Source: Taudactylus pleione
Lineage: Eukaryota; Chordata; Amphibia; Anura; Myobatrachidae
Length of the DNA stretch: 64,000 bases
NCBI GenBank assembly: GCA_031769625.1
Contig: JAUIMM010000698.1
Coordinates: 277,501-341,500, forward strand
Reading direction: 5' to 3'
Positions 24,101 through 35,486 of the stretch are shown piece after piece. Every line of letters begins with the position of its first letter. The stretch's first letter is position 1. Below the pieces are notes generated by a model. That model worked only from the letters and a program-made list of their open reading frames with translations. It did not search any database and was not told the DNA's origin. The translations under genes were made by a program, and so were the position numbers.

Positions 24101-24257
24101 CTTCCAGGGAGACCAGCCTCCAGAACGTACAGAGGGACCTGTGGTGGTGGATTCAAGTGGGGACGAGTTAATACTTTGTGAGGATGAGGATGTACACACT
24201 GAAGAGGGTGAGGAATCGGTGGATGAGGAGGATGAGGATGACATCTTGCCTCCGTAG
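21141..24257 (+). CDS. hAT transposase with BED zinc finger, copy 1
   Basis: 1,038 residues, intact, starting at the first ATG after a directly preceding in-frame TAA. Order of parts: a charged N-terminus with an NLS-like KKIKRVK (117-123); acidic stretch 196-218; BED finger about 245-303 with Cys270, Cys273, His294 and His299; an Ala run at 377-386; the catalytic core with Asp503 in DMWTS, Asp591 in SDNATN, the hAT C-x2-H at Cys610/His613, RWNSTLYML (674-682) and LDPRFK (802-807); Glu953 in YSERVFSAAGN; and the hAT dimerisation domain about 920-985. An acidic tail ends in DILPP. Known family role: a nuclear DDE transposase that binds the element ends and cuts and pastes it, leaving 8-bp duplications. 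No frameshift, stop or missing catalytic residue is seen. It differs from copy 2 by 11 substitutions and one Ala. Confidence 0.96.
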   Translation: MEDQTFSDKNKIEKDQEPLPPSAEAAATSHDIDDNMPSTSSAKADAQCHSRGHIQSQMAKFRKMTLKKTFKSAEEKRKLANMPFTTRSGKERLRSIPSMFMTSGSASHDDGSTPPTKKIKRVKLAKAQRRTVLSKKISQIPKESPSVVVVAMPDLPSTGREEVALSTICTPPASAERSTHSPLADMQIEDVTVEVQQDEDTGVAGAEEEVGEEDSDGDVVCLNQAPGETVVVRGMKKPITVMPGQKTKHSTSLVWQYFYPNPDNNCLAICTICKGEISRGRDVNHLGTSSLIRHLQRVHKKLLSSSETLAQTVSSPGTPKSRCPVVSKRLQTTPSTPSSSISSLVRIGSSSAGHITGMTDSPIRDSSGGSCIATPTAAAAAVAAAAGSRSSSQRGSRNTTTFTKQLTLQQSLARRMKYDSSHPEAKRITEALTAMLVLDVRPVSAISAVGFRQLMEVVCPRFQIPSRFHFTRQAIPRLYRNVRKSVLSVLKNAVVHNVHLTTDMWTSGTGQTKDYMTVTAHWVDVSPYAATAAASPVAASQKRQLVTRQATLCITGFSKRHTADNLLEKLREIIAQWLTPLRLSWGFVISDNATNIVRALHLGKFQHVPCFAHTINLVVQNFLKSDRGVQETLWVARKISGHFRHSATACRRLERQQTLLNLPRHHLKQEVVTRWNSTLYMLQRMEEQQKAIQAYTSTYDIGKGGGMHLTQAQWRMISVLCKVLQPFELATREVSSDTASLSQVIPLIRLLQKQLEKVKEELRRSDSARHVGLVDEALHSLCQDSRVVNLLKSDHYILATVLDPRFKAYVVSLFPADTSLQRCKDLLVNTLSAEAERDTSTAPSSFSPATGAARKKLRYPKQPAGGDAGQAGPSLDIWSGLKDLATISDMSTVTAYDTVTIDRMVEDYIGDSIQVGMSDSPYLYWQEKEAIWRPLYKLALFYLSCPPSSVYSERVFSAAGNLVSERRRRLLPQNVEKMMFIKMNYQLFQGDQPPERTEGPVVVDSSGDELILCEDEDVHTEEGEESVDEEDEDDILPP

Positions 24258-24892
24258 AGCCAGTTTGTGCAGGGACACATTAATTGCCAGCTTGTTTTGT
24301 GGGGGCCCAAACGAACCAATCATTTCAGCCACAGTTGTGTGGCAGACCCTGGCGCTGAAATGATTGATTTGTTAAAGTGTGCATGTCCTGTTTATACAAC
24401 ATAAGGGTGGGTGGGAGGGCCCAAGGACAATTCCATCTTGCACCTCTTTTTTTCTTTGCATTATGTACAGTTTGGGGCCTAGTTTTTCTAACTGCCATCC
24501 TGTCTGCCACTGCAGTGTCACTCCTAGATGGGTCACGTGTTTGTGCCGCCCACTCGTGTCGCTTAGCATAGTCATCCAGCTACCTCGGTGCAACCTTTTG
24601 GACATAAAAACACTATTGTGAGGTGTGAGGTGTTCAGAATAGACTGGAAATGAGTGGAAATTAAGGTTATTGAGGTTAATAATAGCATAGGAGCAGAAAA
24701 ACCTACAAATTCTGTGATTTTAGCTGTTTTTATGCTTTTTTTCAAAAAAATACAGATCCAAAACACAAAACCCAGAACCCAAAACACGGAAGGGTGGTTT
24801 TGGCAAAACCAATCCAGATCCAAAACACGAAGAAAGATCCAGATCCAAAACCAAAACACGAAAAGTGGCCGGTGCACACCCCTAATATATAC

Positions 24893-27800
24893 ATAAACAC
24901 ACTGACATATACAGTACACTGACACATATTTACATAAACACACTGACATATACAGTTATATACATACACACACTGACATATACAGTAAACTGACATATAT
25001 ATACATGCACACACTGACACATATACAGTTATATACATACACACACTGACATATACAGTACACTGACACATATAAACATACAAACACTAACATATACAGT
25101 TATATACATGCACACACTGACATAAACAGTTATATACATACTTACACTGACATATACAGTACACTGACACATATATACATGCACGCACTGACACATATAC
25201 AGTTATATACATACACACTGACATATACAGTACACTGACACATATATACATACACACACTGACATATACAGTTATATACATACTTACACTGACATATACA
25301 GTACACCGACACATATATACATGCACGCACTGACATATACAGTTATATACATGCACACACTGACATATACAGTTATATACATACTTACACTGACATATAC
25401 AGTACACTGACACATATATACATGCACGCACTGACATATACAGTTATATACATACACACACTGACATATACTGTACACTAACACATATATACATGCATAC
25501 ACTGACACATATACAGTTATATACATACACACACTGACATATACAGTACACTGACACATATATACATGCACGCACTGACACATATACAGTTATATACATA
25601 CACACACTGACATATACAGTACACTGACACATATATACATACACACACTGACATATACAGTTATATACATACTTACACTGACATATACAGTACACCGACA
25701 CATATATACATGCACGCACTGACATATACAGTTATATACATGCACACACTGACATATACAGTTATATACATACTTACACTGACATATACAGTACACTGAC
25801 ACATATATACATGTACGCACTGACATATACAGTTATATACATACACACACTGACATATACTGTACACTGACACATATATACATGCACACACTGACACATA
25901 TACAGTTATATACATACACACACTGACATATACAGTACACTGACACATATATATATACACACTCTGACATATACAGTTATAAACATACACACACTGACAT
26001 ATACAGTACACTGACACATATATACATGCACACACTGACACATATACAGTTATATACATACACACACTGACATATACAGTACACTGACACATATATACAT
26101 GCACACACTGACACATATACAGTTATATACATACACACACTGACATTTACAGTACACTGACACATATATACATACACACGCTGACATATACAGTTATATA
26201 CATACACACACTGACATGTACAGTACACTGACACATATATACATAAACAACTGACTTATACAGTTATATACATACACATACTGACATATACAGTACCCTG
26301 ACACATATATACATGCACACACTGACACATATACAGTTATATACATACACACACTGACATATACAGTACACTGACACATATATACATACACACACTGACA
26401 TATACAGTTATATACATACACACACTGACATATACAGTACACTGACACATATATACATAAACACACTGACATATACAGTTATATACATACACACACTGAC
26501 ATACACATTACACTGACACATATTTACATGCACACACTGACACATATACAGTTATATACATACACACACTGACATATACAGTTATATATATACACATACT
26601 GACATATACAGTACACTGACACATATAAACATACACACTCTGACATATACAATTATATACATGCACACACTGACATATACAGTTATATACATACTTACAC
26701 TGACATATACAGTACACTGACACATATATACATGCACGCACTGACACATATACAGCTATATACATACACACAATGACATATACAGTACACAGACACATAT
26801 ATACATGCACACACTGACACATATACAGCTATATACATACACACACTGACATATACAGTACACTGACACATATATACATAAACACACTGACATATACAGT
26901 TATATATATACACAAACTGACATATACAGTGCACTGACACATATATACATGCACACACTGACACATATACAGTTATATACATACACACACTGACATATAC
27001 AGTACACTGACACATATATACATACACACACTGACATATACAGTTATATACATACACACACTGACATATACAGTACACTGACACATATATACATAAACAC
27101 ACTGACATATCCAGTTATATACATACACACACTGACATATACAGTACACTGACACATATATACATGCACACACTGACACATATACAGTTATATACATACA
27201 CACTGACATATACAGTACACTGACACATATATACATACACACACTGACATATACAGTTATATACATACACACACTGACATGTACAGTACACTGACACATA
27301 TATACATAAACACACTGACATATACAGTTATATACATACACATACTGACATATACAGTACCCTGACACATATATACATACACAAACTGACATATACAGTT
27401 ATATACATACACACACTGACATATACAGTACACTGACACATATATACATGCACACACTGACATATACAGTTATATATATATATACACATACTGACATATA
27501 CAGTACACTGACACATATAAACATACACACACTGACATATACAGTATATACATGCACACACTGACATATACAGTTATATACATACTTACACTGACATATA
27601 CAGTACACTGACACATATATACATGCACGCACTGACACATATACAGCTATATACATACACACAATGACATATACAGTACACTGACACATATATACATGCA
27701 CACACTGACACATATACAGCTATATACATACACACACTAACATATACAGTACACTGACACATATATATATAAACACACTGACATATACAGTACACTGACA

Positions 27801-28754
27801 CATATATACATAAACACACTGACATATACAGTTATATACATACACACACTGACATATACAGTAAACTGACATATATATACATGCACACACTGACACATAT
27901 ACAGTTATATACATACACACACTGACATATACAGTACACTGACACATATAAACATACAAACACTAACATATACAGTTATATACATGCACACACTGACATA
28001 AACAGTTATATACATACTTACACTGACATATACAGTACACTGACACATATATACATGCACGCACTGACACATATACAGTTATATACATACACACTGACAT
28101 ATACAGTACACTGACACATATATACATACACACACTGACATATACAGTTATATACATACTTACACTGACATATACAGTACACCGACACATATATACATGC
28201 ACGCACTGACATATACAGTTATATACATGCACACACTGACATATACAGTTATATACATACTTACACTGACATATACAGTACACTGACACATATATACATG
28301 CACGCACTGACATATACAGTTATATACATACACACACTGACATATACTGTACACTAACACATATATACATGCATACACTGACACATATACAGTTATATAC
28401 ATACACACACTGACATATACAGTACACTGACACATATATACATACACACACTGACATATACAGTTATAAACATACACACACTGACATATACAGTACACTG
28501 ACACATATATACATGCACACACTGACACATATACAGTTATATACATACACACACTGACATATACAGTACACTGACACATATATACATGCACACACTGACA
28601 CATATACAGTTATATACATACACACACTGACATTTACAGTACACTGACACATATATACATACACACGCTGACATATACAGTTATATACATACACACACTG
28701 ACATGTACAGTACACTGACACATATATACATAAACAACTGACTTATACAGTTAT
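24893..28754. repeat. 71-73 bp satellite, segment 2
   Basis: The same satellite resumes directly after the target duplication of hAT copy 1. It contains the paralogous block of segment 1 (about 25.9-27.8 kb), the empty site of hAT copy 1 at 27761-27768 and an empty site of the foldback element at 26268-26275. Confidence 0.95.
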
Positions 28755-28762
28755 ATACATAC

Positions 28763-31700
28763 TAGGGATGAGCGGGTTCGGTTCCCTGAGAACCGAACCC
28801 ACCCGAACTTCGGGGATCCGGGGCGATCCGAGCCCAAGCTCGGATCTCCCTGTCTGCCCCGGATCCCTCTCCCGAGGCAAAACCTCGAGATCTGCTGTCG
28901 GATCTCGAGGTTTTGCCTCGAGCGGCCATTTAAAAAAAAATGCCTTTGCCTTTAATGGGCAAAGTGCTGATTGGCTGACAGAGCCGTCTGTCACGGCTCT
29001 CAGCCAATCAGCATTATGGTGCTCATTTGCATGTAGCACGGACTCGTGAGATCCGTGCTACATGTATCTGTGTGATTGACAGTGACACAGAGCACAGATG
29101 GGTCAGTGAGACCCGTCTGTGCTGCTGTGTATTTCAATGACACAGATGCACGCACGGACCAGGAGATCCGTGCTACTTGCATCTGTGTCATTGACACAGA
29201 GCACTAACGGGTCCGTGAGACCCGTCTGTGCTGCTGTGGTAAATAAAAAAAAAAAAACCTGTGTAAAAAGAGAAAAAAATGGCGTCCTCCCCCCCAAAAA
29301 AAGAGCAACCAGCCCCGGGCATTAGTGACCCAGTGCTGGGTGTGCTTAAATACAGGGGACAAACGACATAGGGGTCCCCTGTACTTAAACACAACCAGCA
29401 CCGGGCTAGTCAGAACCAGAGCTGGTTGCCAAAATACGGGGGACAAACGACGTAGGGGTCCCCCGTATTCTGCGCAACCAGCTCTGGGCTCTGATCCGGT
29501 CCTGGTTCTGGAAATACAGGGGAAAAAAATGAGTAGGGTTCCCCTGTATGTTCCAGAACCAGCACTGGACTTTTTCTAGCGGGGGGCTGATGCCACAGCC
29601 AGGGGAGCCCTTTCACCGGGCCCCCCAGCCGCAGCATCAGCCCTGACCGCTAGTCAGCCCAGGCCGGGGATCCCTGGAGAGCTGGGGACCCCCCCAATAA
29701 AGGGGTCACCCTCTCCAGGGCACCCCAGGCCCAGGCTGATAGCCCGGGGCTATCCCCGCCACCCCTGGTGGCGGTGGGTGGCGGGTTGATTGTGTGGTGT
29801 GGTGTAAATAAAGAATATCAAACATTGTCTTTACAAGTAGAACTGCAAGTCCCAGCAAGCCTGCCCCGCATGCTGGTACTTGGAGAACCACAAGTACCAG
29901 CATGCAGGGCATTAAGGGCCCACTAGTACCTGTAGTTCACCTGTAAAAAAATGTTTAAAAAAAACACAGGACACACACACCGTGACAGTATAAGTTTATT
30001 AAACATACATACACACACACACACACACATGTACACATACTCACCTATGTAACCCTGTAGCATCGGTCCACTTGTCCGGTAAAGTATCCATAGGGGACCT
30101 GTGAAAAAAAACATACTCACCATCTCCTATGCGAGGTTCTGTCCTCTTCGTTCCAAAGTAGGCATCCCCGGACTTGGCAAAAAAAAAAAAACGAAAACGC
30201 GATCCACGAACTTAGTACCGTTCTATAGAACGGTACTTCCCGAATGAGAGCTTAGCGGCGGGGTATCACCATGGAAACCCCGCTGCTAAGCGTTCATTGG
30301 CTGAGAGAGGCCATCTCCCGTCTCTCTCAGCCAATGAACGGCTCCCTCCATTGTAGTCAATGCTGGGAGCCGCAAGGTTATTAAAGTTTACCCTGCGGTT
30401 CCCACCATTGACTACAATGGAGGGAGCCGTTCATTGGCTGAGAGACGGGAGATGACCTCTCTCAGCCAATGAACGCTTAGCAGCGGGGTTTCCATGGTGA
30501 TACCCCGCCGCTAAGCTCTCATTCGGGAAGTACCGTTCTATAGAACGGTACTAAGTTCGTGGATCGCGTTTTCGTTTTTTTTTTTTGCCAAGTCCGGGGA
30601 TGCCTACTTTGGAACGAAGAGGACAGAACCTCGCATAGGAGATGGTGAGTATGTTTTTTTTCACAGGTCCCCTAGGGATACTTTACCGGACAAGTGGACC
30701 GATGCTACAGGTTACATAGGTGAGTATGTGTACATGTGTGTGTGTGTATGTATGTTTAATAAACTTATACTGTCACGGTGTGTGTGTCCTGTGTTTTTTT
30801 AAACATTTTTTTTACAGGTGAACTACAGGTACTAGTGGGCCCTTAATGCCCTGCATGCTGGTACTTGTGGTTCTCCAAGTACCAGCATGCGGGGCAGGCT
30901 AGCTGGGACTTGCAGTTCTACTTGTAAAGACAATGTTTGATATTCTTTATTTACACCACACCACACAATCAACCCGCCACCCACCGCCACCAGGGGTGGC
31001 GGGGATAGCCCCGGGCTATCAGCCTGGGCCTGGGGTGCCCTGGAGAGGGTGACCCCTTTATTGGGGGGGTCCCCAGCTCTCCAGGGATCCCCGGCCTGGG
31101 CTGACTAGCGGTCAGGGTTGATGCTGCGGCTGGGGGGCCCGGTGAAAGGGCTCCCCTGGCTGTGGCATCAGCCCCCCGCTAGAAAAAGTCCAGTGCTGGT
31201 TCTGGAACATACAGGGGAACCCTACTCATTTTTTGTCCCCTATATTTCCAGAACCAGGACCGGATCAGAGCCCATAGCTGGTTGCGCAGAATACAGGGGA
31301 CCCCTACGTCGTTTGTCCCCCGTATTTTGGCAACCAGCGCTGGTTCTGACTAGCCCGGTGCTGGTTGTGCTTAAGTACAGGGGACCCCTACGTCGTTTGT
31401 CCCCTGTATTTAAGCACACCCAGCACTGGGTTACTAATGCCCGGGGCTGGTTGCTCTTTTTTGGGGGGGTGCACGCCATTTTTTTCTTTTTTTACACAGG
31501 TTTTTTTTTTTTTTTTTACCACAGCAGCACAGACGGGTCTCATGGACCTGTCATTGCTCTGTGCCAATCACACAGATGCATGTAGCACGGATCTCCCGGG
31601 TTCGTGCTACATGCAAATGGGCACCATAACGCTGATTGGCTTCCTGTCTGCCACTGCAGTGCCACTCCTAGATGGGCCACGTGTTTGTGCCGCCCCCTTG

Positions 31701-32034
31701 TGTCGCTTAGCATAGTCATCCAGCTTCCTCGGTACAACCTTTTGGCCTAAAAACAATATTGTGAGGTGTGAGGTGTTCAGAATAGAGTGGAAATGAGTGG
31801 AAATTAATGTTATTGGGGTTATTAATAGCGTAGGAACAAAAAAAGGCCCATTTATGTGATTTTAGCGGTTTTTTTTTATTTTTTAAGAAAAAATCCAGAT
31901 CCAAAACACAAAACCCAGAACCCAAAACACGGAAGGGTGGTTTTGGCAAAACCAATCCAGATCCAAAACACGAAGAAAGATCCAGATCCAAAACCAAAAC
32001 ACAAAACACGAAAAGTGTCCGGTGCACACCCCTA
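28763..32034. mobile_element. Giant foldback hAT relative (3,272 bp)
   Basis: It starts TAGGGATGAGCGGGTTCGG and ends GTGCACACCCCTA, flanked by the exact 8-bp duplication atacatac (28755-28762, 32035-32042). The last about 390 bp (31643-32034) are homologous to the right end of the full-length hAT copies (24500-24884). The left about 200 bp follow the same layout but are diverged. No transposase is encoded: the interior is a very long inverted repeat (29005-31641). It is presumably moved in trans by the full-length family. Confidence 0.9.
29005..31641. repeat. 1.2-1.4 kb inverted-repeat arms with about 21-bp loop
   Basis: The left arm (29005-30373) is the reverse complement of the right arm (30395-31641) around a loop at 30374-30394. 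Arms match closely through GTACCGTTCTATAGAACGG, the CAATGAACG/GCTGAGAGA hairpins, the GGGGGGCCCGGTG region and a CA run of differing length. The left arm has an extra about 120-bp duplication (GACCCGTCTGTGCTGCTGTG occurs twice). Smaller hairpins are nested in each arm. Opposed open frames are mirror images and not genes. Confidence 0.9.
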
Positions 32035-32042
32035 ATACATAC

Positions 32043-33166
32043 ACATACTGACATATACAGTACCCTGACACATATATACATGCACACACTGACACATATA
32101 CAGTTATATACATACACACACTGACATATACAGTACACTGACACATATATACATAAACACACTGACATATACAGTTATATACATACACACACTGACATAC
32201 ACATTACACTGACACATATTTACATGCACACACTGACACATATACAGTTATATACATACACACACTGACATATACAGTTATATATATACACATACTGACA
32301 TATACAGTACACTGACACATATAAACATACACACTCTGACATATACAGTTATATACATGCACACACTGACATATACAGTTATATACATACTTACACTGAC
32401 ATATACAGTACACTGACACATATATACATGCACGCACTGACACATATACAGCTATATACATACACACACTGACATATACAGTTATATACATACACGCACT
32501 GACATATACAGTACACTGACACATATATACATAAACACACTGACATATACAGTTATATACATACACACACTGACATATACAGTACAGTGACACATATATA
32601 CATGCACACACTGACACATATACAGTTATAAACATACACACACTGACATATACAGTACACTGACACATATATACATACACTCACTGACATATACAGTTAT
32701 ATACATACACACTCTGACATATACAGTTATATACATACTTACACTGACATATACAGTACACTGACTCATATATACATGCACACACTCACATATACAGTTA
32801 TATACATGCACACACTGACATATACAGTTATATACATACACACACTGACATATACAGTACACTGACACTTATATACATAAACTCACTGACATATACAGTT
32901 ATATACATACAAACACTGACATATACAGTACACTGACACATATATACATGCACACACTGACACATAGACAGTTATATTCATACACACACTGACATATACA
33001 GTACACTGATAGATACATATATACATACACACACTGACATATACAGTTATTTCCATACTCACACTGACATATACAGTACACTGACACATATATACACAAA
33101 CACACTGACATATACAGTTATATACATACACACACTGACATATACAGTACACTGACACATATATAC
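32043..33166. repeat. 71-73 bp satellite, segment 3
   Basis: The satellite continues between the foldback element and hAT copy 2, ending in the duplication atatatac (33159-33166). Its right part (about 32.88-33.16 kb) matches 14.91-15.19 kb at offset 17,969. Confidence 0.95.
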
Positions 33167-33326
33167 TAGGGGTGAGCGGGTTCGGATTTCTGAAATCCGA
33201 ACCCCCCCGAGCCCCCCCGATCCGAGTCCAATCCGAGTCAGTCTCGACTTTTCCCGCCTGACTCGGATCTGAAATCGAGGCAAAACGTCATCATCCCGCC
33301 TTCCGAGTCTCGCGGGTTTTGGATCC

Positions 33327-33335
33327 TATATAAGG
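33327..33335 (+). promoter_or_regulatory. TATA box of hAT copy 2
   Basis: TATATAAGG in the same place as in copy 1, 160 bp inside the left end. Confidence 0.6.
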
Positions 33336-33689
33336 TACCCGCGTCGGCGCCATTTTCTCACTCGGCTGTGGACAGTGAAGAGGGAGGGTGGGAGTTAGGG
33401 CTGTGTAGTGTAGTGTAGTGTAGTGCTGCTGTTGTCCACTACTTCAAAGTCCATAGGGGCTGGCTGTGTTGTGCTATGCTGCTGTTGTTAATAGGGGCTG
33501 TGTCCACTACTTCAAAGTCCATAGGGGCTGGCTGGACTGTGTTGTGCAGTCAGTTCTCCATAGGGGCTGTGTCCACTCCAAAGTCCTGTGCAGTGTCCCA
33601 GTCCTAAAGGGGTGCTGTAGTGTTGTCCAGGGGGTGCTCTGTCCATCAGGGGTGCTCCCCCCAAGTGCTAAAAAAATTATATATTTTCT

Positions 33690-35446
33690 GTGTTTGTGAA
33701 TTGTGTGCGCAGTAGCCGCACGTGCATCAACAAAGTAGTGCCAAGCGTGCGCCTGTGTCATAAGTAAAGGGCCGGCTGGCTTGACCGTTAAAGGGTGCTG
33801 TAACCCCCGAAAGTACACTCCAGTCCAAACCAAAAAAAAATTATTTTCTGTGTTTGTGAATTGTGTGCGCAGTAGCCGCACGTGCATCAACAAAGTAGTG
33901 CCAAGCGTGCGCCTGTGTCATAAGTAAAGGGCCGGCTGGCTTGACCGTTAAGGGTGCTGTAACCCCCGAAAGTACACTCCAGTCCAAACCAAAAAAAAAA
34001 TTATTTTCTGTGTTTGTGAATTGTGTGCGCAGTAGCCGCACGTGCATCAACAAAGTAGTGCCAAGCGTGCGCCTGTGTCATAAGTAAAGGGCCGGCTGGC
34101 TTGACTGTTAAGGGTGCTGTAACCCCCGAAAGTACACTCCAGTCCAAACCAAAAAAAAAATTATTTTCTGTGTTTGTGAATTGTGTGCGCAGTAGCCGCA
34201 CGTGCATCAACAAAGTAGTGCCAAGCGTGCGCCTGTGTCATAAGTAAAAGGCCGGCTGGCTTGACCGTTAAAGGGTGCTGTAACCCCCAAAGTACACTCC
34301 ATTCCAAACCAAAAAAATTATTATTTTCTGTGTTTGTGAATTGTGTGCGCAGTAGCCGCACGTGCATCAACAAAGTAGTGCCAAGCGTGCGCCTGTGTCA
34401 TAAGTAAAGGGCCGGCTGGCTTGACCGTTAAAGGGTGCTGTAACCCCCGAAAGTACACTCCAGTCCAAACCAAAAAAAAATTGTTTTCTGTGTTTGTGAA
34501 TTGTGTGCGCAGTAGCCGCACGTGCATCAACAAAGTAGTGCCAAGCGTGCGCCTGTGTCATAAGTAAAGGGCCAGCTGGCTTGACCGTTAAAGGGTGCTG
34601 TAACCCCCGAAAGTACACTCCAGTCCAAACCAAAAAAAAATTATTTTCTGTGTTTGTGAATTGTGTGCACAGTAGCCGCACGTGCATCAACAAAGTAGTG
34701 CCAAGCGTGCGCCTGTGTCATAAGTAAAGGGCCGGCTGGCTTGACCGTTAAAGGGTGCTGTAACCCCCAAAGTACACTCCAGTCCAAACCAAAAAAAAAA
34801 TTATTTTCTGTGTTTGTGAATTGTGTGCGCAGTAGCCGCACGTGCATCAACAAAGTAGTGCCAAGCGTGCGCCTGTGTCATAAGTAAAGGGCCGGCTGGC
34901 TTGACCGTTAAAGGGTGCTGTAACCCCCGAAAGTACACTCCAATCCAAACCAAAAAAAAATTATTTTCTGTGTTTGTGAATTGTGTGCGCAGTAGCCGCA
35001 CGTGCATCAACAAAGGAGTGCCAAGCGTGCGCCTGTGTCATAAGTAAAGGGCCGGCTGGCTTGACCATTAAGGGTGCTGTAACCCCCGAAAGTACACTCC
35101 AGTCCAAACCAAAAAAAAAATTATTTTGTGTTTGTGAATTGTGTGCGCAGTAGCCGCACGTGCATCAACAAAGTAGTGCCAAGCGTGCGCCTGTGTCATA
35201 AGTAAAGGGCCGGCTGGCTTGACCGTTAAGGGTGCTGTAACCCCCGAAAGTACACTCCAGTCCAAACCAAAAAAAAAATTATTTTCTGTGTTTGTGAATT
35301 GTGTGCGCAGTAGCCGCACGTGCATCAACAAAGTAGTGCCAAGCGTGCGCCTGTGTCATAAGTAAAGGGCCAGCTGGCTTGATCGTTAAGGGTGCTGTAA
35401 CCCCCGAAAGTACACTCCAGTCCAAACTAAAAAAAAATTATTTTCT
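33690..35446 (+). repeat. Eleven 160-bp tandem repeats in the hAT leader, copy 2
   Basis: Units begin at 33690 and recur at about 160 bp to 35287, with the same 17-bp-deleted partial unit at the end. Individual units differ from those of copy 1 in A-run length and scattered bases, but the unit number is the same. Confidence 0.9.
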
Positions 35447-35486
35447 GTGTTTAGCCGCACATATATATCAAATCGATATAACATAA

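Larger units (their letters stand above)
18818..24884 (+). mobile_element. Full-length hAT transposon, copy 1 (6,067 bp)
   Basis: It starts TAGGGGTGAGCGGGTTCGG and ends GGTGCACACCCCTA, sharing an 11-bp terminus TAGGGGTG(A/T)GC. It is flanked by the exact 8-bp duplication atatatac (18810-18817, 24885-24892), which fits the hAT target pattern nTnnnnAn. In order it holds a terminal hairpin (GGGTTCGGATTT with its complement), subterminal GATCCGAG motifs, a TATA box, eleven 160-bp repeats, an intact transposase and a right end with repeated GATCCAAAAC motifs. Copy 2 at 33167 is nearly identical, so the family moved recently. Confidence 0.95.

Noticed and set aside
29325..31585. Open frames of 75-155 codons on both strands in the foldback element
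   Set aside because: They occur as mirror pairs on the two arms and lack any domain; products of the inverted repeat.
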